NCBI GenBank assembly: GCA_002212725.1
Contig: MTCR01000130.1
Span: 1-64,000, forward strand
Direction: 5' to 3'
Source: Sphingobacteriales bacterium TSM_CSM
GTDB taxonomy: Bacteria; Bacteroidota; Bacteroidia; Chitinophagales; UBA2359
DNA: 64,000 nucleotides
The stretch's first letter is position 1. Each line of letters begins with the position of its first letter. The translations under genes were made by a program, and so were the position numbers. The notes below the pieces were generated by a model. The model saw only the letters and a program-made list of their open reading frames with translations. It had not been told where the DNA came from and made no database searches. Shown one piece after another: positions 1 to 7,088 of the stretch.

Positions 1-90
1 CTCTGTGACACTTTCTGTACCATAGGAGTTGCCCCTTATGGCCCCACCTGTTAGGAGGTGTGGCGCTCTGTGTCGCCCGGACTTTCCTCC
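1..90 (-). ncRNA. rnpB: RNase P RNA (rnpB) core, cut by window edge
   Basis: Read on the minus strand, positions 89-75 are GAGGAAAGTCCGGGC, the hallmark 5' conserved block of bacterial class A RNase P RNA. It is followed by ACACAGAG/GCGCCA-type sequence, and positions 18-1 (ACAGAAAGTGTCACAGAG) match the conserved 'ACRGAAAGUGYCACAGA' segment. The rest of the molecule would lie left of the window. What is missing is odd: the 50-60 nt that normally precede the GAGGAAAGUCC block (stems P1-P3) are replaced by a coding tandem repeat from position 91 onward. The match itself is clear; whether this is an intact gene is not. Confidence 0.8.
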
Positions 91-1005
91 TGCGGCTTCT
101 ATTTGCTGACGTTCCTGTTCAATTAAGAGTTGTGCGGCTTCATTTTGCTGACGTTCCTGTTCAATTAAGAGTTTAGCCAGTTTGTTTTCGGCTTCTAATT
201 TTCGAATGGTAAGTTCCATTTCGGTAAGTTCGTCAATGAGGGTGTCTTCCATATCCATTTTTTGTTTTACTTGTTTATTCTGAATGGCTTTTTGCAGTTT
301 TCTGATGATGGGGCGAAATTTTTCGGGAAATTCTTCTTCTTTAATATTCAAAATGTGTCGTCGGGCATCTATGGCTTTGCTTTGGTCAAACACACTCAGC
401 AATATTTCAAGGTCGTTTCGGCGTTGTGGAGTTAAAAATGGAATTTGTATAATGTAACTGTCGTGGGTTAGGCTTTCAATAAAAACTTCTTTTTGCTGAA
501 TTGGTTCGTTAGTTATCAAGTCAACATAAACCCGCTTTACCCCTATGGCGCAGGCTGTTGTTGCATCGAGTTTATGACCCAGAAAGTAGATGCTTATTAT
601 GGGTATGCCCGTTGTTCGCAGCCTGCCGCCGGTTAGCACTTTGTGCGCATTTTCATTGCTGGCATATTGGCTGCTCAGGTATTTCCTGAACCTTAGATTG
701 TCTGTTGGGAATTTTGTTTTTTGGATTTCTATAATAACCGTTTTTATACCCTGCGGAGTTCTGATTTTAGCTGAAAAATCGAGGCGGTAAACGGTTAAAC
801 TCAACGAAACAGGAGGTGTTTCCTGATCTCCCGAATTTTCGGTTTTTTTTTCGTTCTGCTGTAAATTACCCGATACTTCAAGTGGTCTCAACTCCAGTTC
901 TTCAATTTCTTCGTTTATAATGGAAGAAATGATTAACCGGGCAATTTTATTATCGTCCATTAAATATTTAAACACTACATCATAAATGGGATTAGCTATT
1001 CGCAT
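1..1005 (-). CDS. Rpn-like PD-(D/E)XK nuclease family protein, 3' end outside window
   Basis: This frame is open from an ATG at 1005 to the window edge. I chose this start over the ATG at 960 because the added residues MRIANPIYDVVFKYLMDD match the usual N-terminus of Bacteroidota Rpn/PD-(D/E)XK 'transposase-like' nucleases (NPIYDxVFKYLMED). Further on, VYRLDFSAKI and TVIIEIQK give the expected D...E-x-Q/K nuclease core at about residues 68-90. The C-terminal part is a charged coiled coil containing two copies of an EAAQLLIEQERQQ-type repeat. From position 90 leftward the frame overlaps RNase P RNA sequence and encodes an unlikely Gly/Arg-rich tail, so the credible protein ends near 91. Rpn proteins are associated with recombination and phage defence; the role here is inferred. 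Confidence 0.7.
   Translation of the reverse strand, partial: MRIANPIYDVVFKYLMDDNKIARLIISSIINEEIEELELRPLEVSGNLQQNEKKTENSGDQETPPVSLSLTVYRLDFSAKIRTPQGIKTVIIEIQKTKFPTDNLRFRKYLSSQYASNENAHKVLTGGRLRTTGIPIISIYFLGHKLDATTACAIGVKRVYVDLITNEPIQQKEVFIESLTHDSYIIQIPFLTPQRRNDLEILLSVFDQSKAIDARRHILNIKEEEFPEKFRPIIRKLQKAIQNKQVKQKMDMEDTLIDELTEMELTIRKLEAENKLAKLLIEQERQQNEAAQLLIEQERQQIEAAGGKSGRHRAPHLLTGGAIRGNSYGTESVTE
91..174. repeat. Two tandem 42-bp units inside the Rpn-like gene
   Basis: Positions 91-132 and 133-174 are the same 42-bp unit with about two changes in the interior and two at the end. In the minus-strand frame each encodes a 14-residue coiled-coil step (EAAQLLIEQERQQ-type). A decayed third copy may follow to the right. 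The left copy stops exactly where RNase P RNA sequence begins at 90. Confidence 0.8.
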
Positions 1006-1038
1006 ATTCAGCAAGGCTAAGGTAACAGATCTTTTGTA

Positions 1039-1046
1039 CAAAGGTA
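1039..1046 (-). promoter_or_regulatory. Bacteroidota -7 element upstream of the Rpn-like gene
   Basis: On the minus strand 1046-1039 reads TACCTTTG, an exact TAnnTTTG match to the Bacteroidota primary-sigma -7 element, about 34 nt before the ATG at 1005. No convincing -33 TTG-type box was seen at the usual 19-21 nt spacing, so only the proximal element is claimed. Confidence 0.4.
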
Positions 1047-1106
1047 CAACAATTACACAAATGCCGGCTAATATCAGGGCAAAGCATACTTTTGCCGGCA
1101 TACCTG

Positions 1107-3014
1107 TCAGTGGGGTAAAGAAAACTCATTTTCGAGGTACAACAGTTGCTTGTTATCGGTCATCCAACGCAACACTTTCAGCACTTCGTCCTCCTTATAT
1201 GCCGATAAGCCGGAAACCAAAGCACTCAAAGTTTGATTGCCACCGGTTAGTTGTTTTTTTATCATGCTTGCAATGAGTTCTGCCCTGCTTTCGGCCATGG
1301 CTAATTTTTTCTTTTGCAGGCACACATCACATACGTCACAGGAAGGGCTGTCTAACTCGCCAAAATAGGACACCAATTGCTGACTTCGGCACATGAGCGC
1401 ATTCCGGGCATATTTGGCTACCTCTTGTATGTTGCCCTGCCGTACTTTTTTTCTGAAATTAATGAGTTTGGCATCAATTTGCAGGTTTTCGGCTGGCACC
1501 CGGCTAAGGGTAAATACCAGTTGGGGTTTATCGGTTTGCGGCACATAGTCAATTACCTGGTTTCGGTGCATTACTGTTAAGGCGTTACGAACATACTCAA
1601 CCGTGGTTTTAAGATTACGTGCCAGTTGTGTTTCGCTTATTTCAGTATAGTGGTCAAACACGCCCCCATAGGTTCGCAATATTCCTTTTAAATAGGGTTC
1701 TAAGCGGGGATTGGTTACCTGTACTTCGTACAATTGTTCTTTATTCATTTTCACCAGCAGCCTCGATGGCAGCAACAGGGCATCGTTATAGGCAAGATAC
1801 CCGTTTTCCTCCAGCACTTTGAGCGAATAGAACAATTGCGGGGCCGGTATTTTGGCCGTTTCCAGAAAATGGTGCACATCTAAGTCGAAGCTTTGCCCTG
1901 CTGCTGTACCAATAGCTATTTGTAAATAGGAACATAGCAAATGGTAAGTTTGCCGTACCTGCTCTATGGGAGGAAAGCTTTTTTTCAGGTTTTCTTCCAG
2001 TGAGGCAATATCTTCATTGTTGTAAAGCAATACAGCATAGCTTTTTTTCTCATCGCGCCCGGCGCGCCCGGCTTCCTGGTAATAAGCTTCCAGGCTTTCG
2101 GGCAAATCCAGGTGTATTACTACACGTACATCGGGTTTATCAATGCCCATGCCAAAAGCATTGGTGCACACCATTACCCGAATAAGGTCTTTTATCCACC
2201 GGTCTTGCTTGTTGCTACGGGTTTGCGGGTCTAAGCCGGCATGGTAAAAATCGGCGCCAATGCCTTGTTTTTTAAGGGCTTCGGCAATATTTTGGGTTTC
2301 TTTACGACTTCTCACATACACTATACCGCAGCCGGGCACGTTTTGCAAAATGGTAATCAGTTTTTTGAGCTTATCCTCTTCCCTGAAAACCGAATAGGAC
2401 AGATTGGCACGGGTAAAACTTTTTTGAAATACAGCCGATGCCTGTTTGCGAAAGTGCAGTTTTTCCTGAATGTCGGCTTTTACCTTATTGGTGGCTGTAG
2501 CCGTAAGGGCTAAAACAGGCACATCGGGCAATTTTTCCCGAATTTGGGCAATTTGCAGGTATGCCGGCCTGAAATCGTACCCCCATTGCGATATGCAATG
2601 TGCTTCGTCAATGGCAATAAGGTTAATATTTAATTGCGATAACCGGACTAAAAACTGTTCGGTTTGCAATCTTTCGGGGGAAACGTATAAAAATTTGGTT
2701 TGCCCGAAAGCACAATTATCCAAATTGCGGGCAATTTCGTAGCCGCTCATACCCGAATAAATGGCCGATGCCTTAATATTGCGCCTTTGAAGGTTATACA
2801 CCTGGTCTTTCATAAGTGCAATAAGTGGCGATACTACCAAACACAAGCCCTCTTTTGCCAAACCCGGCACCTGAAAGCAAATTGATTTTCCGCCACCGGT
2901 TGGCAACAGGGCAAGAGTATCTTTTCCGCCTAGTACCGATTTTATAATGTCTTCCTGCAACGGCCTGAATGCCGCATACCCCCAAAATTTTTCCAATATT
3001 TCATGTATGGTCAT
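1107..3014 (-). CDS. recQ: ATP-dependent DNA helicase RecQ
   Basis: 3'-5' superfamily 2 helicase acting in recombination and stalled-fork repair. Visible motifs in order: 0/I FRPLQ...LLPTGGGKS, II DEAH, III LALTATAT, IV GIVYVRSRK, V AFGMGIDKPDVRVV, VI QEAGRAGRD. A zinc-binding segment with four cysteines follows (CR..., then SCDVCDVC), then a short helical tail. At 635 residues it has the helicase and RQC regions but I see no clear HRDC domain, as in many RecQ paralogues of this phylum. The frame extends to a TTG at 3023, but the ATG at 3014 (MTIHEILEKFWGY) fits family N-termini. It is divergent from the gene starting at 3209. Confidence 0.95.
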   Translation of the reverse strand: MTIHEILEKFWGYAAFRPLQEDIIKSVLGGKDTLALLPTGGGKSICFQVPGLAKEGLCLVVSPLIALMKDQVYNLQRRNIKASAIYSGMSGYEIARNLDNCAFGQTKFLYVSPERLQTEQFLVRLSQLNINLIAIDEAHCISQWGYDFRPAYLQIAQIREKLPDVPVLALTATATNKVKADIQEKLHFRKQASAVFQKSFTRANLSYSVFREEDKLKKLITILQNVPGCGIVYVRSRKETQNIAEALKKQGIGADFYHAGLDPQTRSNKQDRWIKDLIRVMVCTNAFGMGIDKPDVRVVIHLDLPESLEAYYQEAGRAGRDEKKSYAVLLYNNEDIASLEENLKKSFPPIEQVRQTYHLLCSYLQIAIGTAAGQSFDLDVHHFLETAKIPAPQLFYSLKVLEENGYLAYNDALLLPSRLLVKMNKEQLYEVQVTNPRLEPYLKGILRTYGGVFDHYTEISETQLARNLKTTVEYVRNALTVMHRNQVIDYVPQTDKPQLVFTLSRVPAENLQIDAKLINFRKKVRQGNIQEVAKYARNALMCRSQQLVSYFGELDSPSCDVCDVCLQKKKLAMAESRAELIASMIKKQLTGGNQTLSALVSGLSAYKEDEVLKVLRWMTDNKQLLYLENEFSLPH

Positions 3015-3208
3015 TCCCGGCAAACTAATTTTAGCTCAAATTGGCTATATACAACTAAATATAACATGCAACTTTACCCTATCTGAAAAATATACACGGC
3101 TAAACAATCATTTTAGGGTCAAAATAAGTTCATTTCAAATTATTTTTTGCAATTTTGCCCCAAATATACCATTTCAATAAACGCAAAACCATTAAACCAT
3201 ATAATTTT

Positions 3209-5752
3209 ATGAGTAATTTTTTACGCACTGCAATTACCGTGCTCATATTGCTGGTTACCTCAGCGGCATTCACCCCGGCCTTTGCCCAGTTAGAAGTAAA
3301 CGGTTCTGTTTCGGCCGAAGAACTGGCTCAACTGCTGGTTGGCGAAGGGGTAGTCATCAGCAACGTTGATTTAAACTGCCCCGATGGCGCTTTTGGCAGC
3401 TTTAATGGGGTAAACTCCAACCTCGGCCTTGGATCGGGCATTCTGCTTACCTCCGGCAACATTGACAATGCCGTTGGACCCAATGATTCGGGCGGGGCTT
3501 CCACCTCCTTGGGCACTCCCGGCGACCCCGATTTAGACCTTATTACCGCCGGCGGCACCAACGATGCCTGTGTACTGGAGTTTGATTTCATTCCCTTTGA
3601 TGATGAACTGACGTTTAACTATGTGTTTGGCTCGGAAGAGTACTTAGAGTATGTGGGCAGTTTTAACGACGGTTTTGCTCTCTTAATCAGCGGTCCGGGT
3701 ATTGTTGGGCAGCAAAACATAGCGCTTATACCCGGCACGCCTACTCCGGTAACCATAAACAATGTAAACGATGTGGCAAACAGCGCCTACTATGTAAATA
3801 ATGGCTCCGGTTCGCCGGTAGATCCCGAATCTACCGTTCAATATGATGGTTTTACCGTTGTTTTAACGGCAACAGCCACGGTTATTCCCTGCCAAACCTA
3901 CCACCTGAAAATTGCCGTAGCCGATGCGCTTGATACAGCGCTCGATTCGGGGGTTTTCATTGAAGAGGGCAGTTTAAGCACCAACTTTATTTCTGTTGAG
4001 GCTTCTGCCGTATCACTTACCGTTGCAGGGCTTGAAACCGCCGTTGAAGGTTGCGTTAATGGTGTGGTTACTTTTATTGCCAGCGAACCCTTAGACGAAG
4101 ACGCCAACCTTACCTTCAGCTTGGCCGGCTCTGCTCAGGAAGGCGTTGATTATGCACCGGTAAACACCAGTTTTACCATACCCGCCGGCACCACCACATT
4201 TTCTGTACCTATTGAAGTACTGGAAGACGGCATATCCGACAGCGATAATCTGGAAGTGGTTTTCGCCCTGAATTTCGCCTGCGATACCATTGTGCAAACC
4301 GCATCCTTAAACATTGCCGATGTATTGCCGCTTACGGTATCTCCCAATATTACCCTTTCGCCCGGACAAAGCACCACCCTTTCGGTTAGCGGCGGAATAC
4401 CCGATGTACCGGGTGTTGACCCCGCTTCGGGTACTTATACATGGTCGCCTGCAACAGGGTTAAGCAGCGCCACCTCGGCAAACCCCACCTGTACCCCCAT
4501 CCAAACCACCACTTATACCGTAACCTCTGTATTGGGTGATTGCACCTACTCACAGCAGGTAACCGTTACCGTACAAAGCTGCGACCCCGCAACCGACGGA
4601 CAAGCCGGTATTATAAGTACCGATGCAGACTATGTATGCTCCGGCAATGTATTGACCGCTACCGCAGTAGGTGCCGTACTGAACGTGGTTGACGGCGTAC
4701 CCGACGTGCTTGCCTACGCCCTGCACAACAGTCCCGATGGCGATATAACCATGCCCGGATTTACCATTTATGATGCTAATTCTACCGGCATATTCAGTAA
4801 TGATGGCGCTTACCTTACCAATACCACGCTCTACATCTCTTCTATTGTTGCAGATGACGACGGAACAGGCTTCCCCGATTTGGCAGACCCCTGTATTTCG
4901 GTTAGCCCGGGCTATCCCGTAGTATTCCTCACCCCGGTTCAAATTGTGGTAAACGAAGCCTGCGATTGGATGGTTGGCGATTACCATGTTACCATTGCCA
5001 TCTTTGGCGGCTACCCCGCGTTTAACCCCGGCAGCGCTTACAACGTTTCGGGCGATTTCTTCGGCTCACTTGCATTGGGCGAAAACGTGGAAATCATTTT
5101 CCCCGAAGGTTCAACCACCAGCTATGCATTCTTTGTTTCCGATGCCGCCGGCTGCGGCGACCAGGCTATAAACGAAGAATTTGTTTGTTACAAAACCCCG
5201 GTTGAACTGCTTAACTATACCGGCAAAGTTTTACCCGAAGGCAACCAGCTTAACTGGGCTACTGCTACCGAAACCGATAATGATTACTTTACCCTGGAAC
5301 GCTCTGCCGATGGCAACAATTTTACTGCCATTGCCACCATTGATGGTGCAGGTACTACCATTTCGGCTGTAAGCTATACCTATTTAGACCGCAACGCACC
5401 CAATGGCGTAAGCTACTACCGCCTCAGCCAAACCGATTTTAACGGACAAACCAAAGTAGCCGGCATTGTATCGCTTAACCGAACCGGCAACAACAAGCCG
5501 CTTGCATTTAACTATGTAGCGCCGGTACCGGTAATTGATGTGGCCAACATTGCCTTTACCACTGCAGCCACCGGGCAGTACAGCCTCAAAGTATTTGATG
5601 TTACCGGGCGCTTAGTTTACCAATTACCCATAGATGCCAACAGCGGTAACAATACGGTTACTGTTGATATGAGCACTGCAAGCGCCGGTGTGTATTTTGT
5701 TACCTTAACCAACGGCACAGATATGGTTAGCACAAAACTGGTTAAAAAATAG
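3209..5752 (+). CDS. Choice-of-anchor L domain T9SS surface protein
   Basis: Secreted protein of 847 residues. A signal peptide (MSNFLRTAITVLILL...AFAQ) begins at the ATG at 3209; the 18 upstream in-frame codons lack secretory character. Residues about 30-230 form a choice-of-anchor L domain (LGLGSGILLTSGNI, YVFGSEEYLEYV, NDGFALLISGPG). Then comes a Calx-beta-like strand region (GVDYAPVNTSFTIPAGTTT), a PKD/Ig-like region (YTWSPATGLSS, TTYTVTS), and a C-terminal type A T9SS sorting domain (VFDVTGRLVY, GVYFVTLTNG, KLVKK end). The C-terminus predicts export by the type IX system and attachment to, or release from, the outer membrane. The ligand is unknown. Confidence 0.85.
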   Translation: MSNFLRTAITVLILLVTSAAFTPAFAQLEVNGSVSAEELAQLLVGEGVVISNVDLNCPDGAFGSFNGVNSNLGLGSGILLTSGNIDNAVGPNDSGGASTSLGTPGDPDLDLITAGGTNDACVLEFDFIPFDDELTFNYVFGSEEYLEYVGSFNDGFALLISGPGIVGQQNIALIPGTPTPVTINNVNDVANSAYYVNNGSGSPVDPESTVQYDGFTVVLTATATVIPCQTYHLKIAVADALDTALDSGVFIEEGSLSTNFISVEASAVSLTVAGLETAVEGCVNGVVTFIASEPLDEDANLTFSLAGSAQEGVDYAPVNTSFTIPAGTTTFSVPIEVLEDGISDSDNLEVVFALNFACDTIVQTASLNIADVLPLTVSPNITLSPGQSTTLSVSGGIPDVPGVDPASGTYTWSPATGLSSATSANPTCTPIQTTTYTVTSVLGDCTYSQQVTVTVQSCDPATDGQAGIISTDADYVCSGNVLTATAVGAVLNVVDGVPDVLAYALHNSPDGDITMPGFTIYDANSTGIFSNDGAYLTNTTLYISSIVADDDGTGFPDLADPCISVSPGYPVVFLTPVQIVVNEACDWMVGDYHVTIAIFGGYPAFNPGSAYNVSGDFFGSLALGENVEIIFPEGSTTSYAFFVSDAAGCGDQAINEEFVCYKTPVELLNYTGKVLPEGNQLNWATATETDNDYFTLERSADGNNFTAIATIDGAGTTISAVSYTYLDRNAPNGVSYYRLSQTDFNGQTKVAGIVSLNRTGNNKPLAFNYVAPVPVIDVANIAFTTAATGQYSLKVFDVTGRLVYQLPIDANSGNNTVTVDMSTASAGVYFVTLTNGTDMVSTKLVKK

Positions 5753-5772
5753 TCCCGTTTTGTGTAAACAAC

Positions 5773-5812
5773 CAATCCCCGAACCGAAGCGTTGTCTCCG
5801 GTTCGGGGATTG
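5773..5812 (+). terminator. Hairpin terminator after the choice-of-anchor L gene
   Basis: Perfect 14-bp arms, 5773-5786 and 5799-5812 (CAATCCCCGAACCG and its complement), with a 12-nt loop. It starts 20 nt after the stop. Only a weak T-rich tail follows. Confidence 0.7.
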
Positions 5813-5841
5813 TTCATTTCTATCGTTTTAACTTACGCTTC

Positions 5842-6285
5842 ATGAAACCTTTTTGCTGCCAAATAGCATATAACTCTGAGCAATACCGCCAAACCATACA
5901 ACTTCGCGATGAAATTTTGCGCAAACCGCTGCACCTGCAATTCACCGAAGAACAGTTAGCTGCCGAAGCCGAACAGATTCATCTTGCCTGTTTTGACTCT
6001 GAAACGGGGCAATTACTGGCCTGCCTTGTATTGGTACCCGAAGCAAACCCGAAAATAAAAATGCGCCAGGTGGCAGTAGCTGCCAACATGCAACGGCAAG
6101 GCATAGGGCAACAATTGATTGCGTTTGCTGAAAAGTGGGCAGTGCAGGCAGGTTTTGGTACCATGTATTGCCATGCCAGAGATACAGCAGTGCCTTTTTA
6201 TCTTAAACTTGGTTACTGTATCGCGGGTAATCCTTTTACAGAGGTTACCATACCTCATTATTACATGGAAAAACAATTGGTCTGA
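5842..6285 (+). CDS. GNAT family N-acetyltransferase
   Basis: A 147-residue single-domain acetyltransferase of the ElaA-like/GNAT fold. The acetyl-CoA-binding motif A is clear at about residues 75-95 (RQVAVAANMQRQGIGQQL, with the Q/RxxGxG/A phosphate-binding loop), followed by FYLKLGY at about residue 118, which is the family's motif B. The length is normal for the family. The substrate cannot be read from sequence. It stands alone between two terminators and converges with the MORN lipoprotein gene. Confidence 0.85.
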   Translation: MKPFCCQIAYNSEQYRQTIQLRDEILRKPLHLQFTEEQLAAEAEQIHLACFDSETGQLLACLVLVPEANPKIKMRQVAVAANMQRQGIGQQLIAFAEKWAVQAGFGTMYCHARDTAVPFYLKLGYCIAGNPFTEVTIPHYYMEKQLV

Positions 6286-6294
6286 CGCCTTAAA

Positions 6295-6336
6295 AAAAAC
6301 AAGGGATAAAGCGCTATGGCTTTACCCCTTGTTTTT
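6295..6336. terminator. Bidirectional terminator between convergent genes
   Basis: Long inverted repeat, arms 6295-6312 and 6319-6336 (AAAAACAAGGGATAAAGC against its near-perfect complement), with A-rich left and T-rich right flanks, so it can stop transcripts from both the GNAT gene and the minus-strand MORN gene. Confidence 0.85.
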
Positions 6337-6354
6337 CTGTAACCAAGCAGGCAA

Positions 6355-6948
6355 TTATTCTATTTTCTCGCCGTCTTTATATGTGTACTCAATGGTTACA
6401 TTGCCCTGTTGGTCATACCATTTTGCAACACCATCGCGTTTTCCGTTTTTAAAGTTGCCTTCTTCCTGTACTTTACCGTCGTCGTAAAAAAGTTTTCGCT
6501 CACCGTCTAATTTGCCGTTGACGTAGTTAGCTTCTTCCTTCACACGGGTGTGGTTATACAAATAACGCTTGCCTTCCAGTTGGTCGTTCATAAAAAACAT
6601 TCTTTCGGTAATACTGCCGGTATCATCGGCTTTCATGGCAAAGCCATGTTTCTTACCGTTGCGATAGCTGATAACCGTAGCAACCAAACCCGAATTGTGA
6701 TAGGTTACCCAGGTGCCTTCTTTTTGTCCATTCAGCAAATCGCCTTCTTCAGACACTTGCCCCTGCTGGTTAGTGGTTACTGATTTTTGCAAACCGCTTT
6801 CTCCGGGGTAGGGTGTAATAACGGGTGTTTGGGCGGCAGTGTTCGGCTTGTCGGCGGCAGTTTGGCGGTTTGCATTTTGCTCTTTGCCCTTGCACGAATC
6901 TAAAACCAATAACAATACGATAATTGCAGCAACTAAAGAACTACGCAT
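6355..6948 (-). CDS. MORN-repeat lipoprotein (YwqK-like)
   Basis: A 197-residue predicted lipoprotein: an N-terminal hydrophobic segment ends in a lipobox-like VLDSC at about residues 15-19, then a Gln/Asn/Pro-rich linker. From about residue 65 there are five or so MORN-type repeats (GQKEGTW, GKKHGFA, GKLDGERK, GKRDGVAKW, ending YKDGEKIE). Proteins of this architecture are annotated as YwqK-type 'antitoxin' in some databases, but no toxin gene is adjacent and an outer-membrane role is more likely. The function is unknown. Confidence 0.75.
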   Translation of the reverse strand: MRSSLVAAIIVLLLVLDSCKGKEQNANRQTAADKPNTAAQTPVITPYPGESGLQKSVTTNQQGQVSEEGDLLNGQKEGTWVTYHNSGLVATVISYRNGKKHGFAMKADDTGSITERMFFMNDQLEGKRYLYNHTRVKEEANYVNGKLDGERKLFYDDGKVQEEGNFKNGKRDGVAKWYDQQGNVTIEYTYKDGEKIE

Positions 6949-7088
6949 AGCATTGTAAATTTAAGAGGTTTATAAGTTCAATACTTTTTGGGTGTAAAAT
7001 TATGGAAGAGAACAATAAAATCAAAGTACCAAAAAGATAACAAAAGTTAAACGTTAAGCGCTATGTGTGGTAATTACGCTTACTTTAG

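Noticed and set aside
4550-4987. A 145-codon minus-strand frame inside the choice-of-anchor L gene
   Set aside because: It is a shadow of low-complexity Ig-like coding sequence; no start context or motif.
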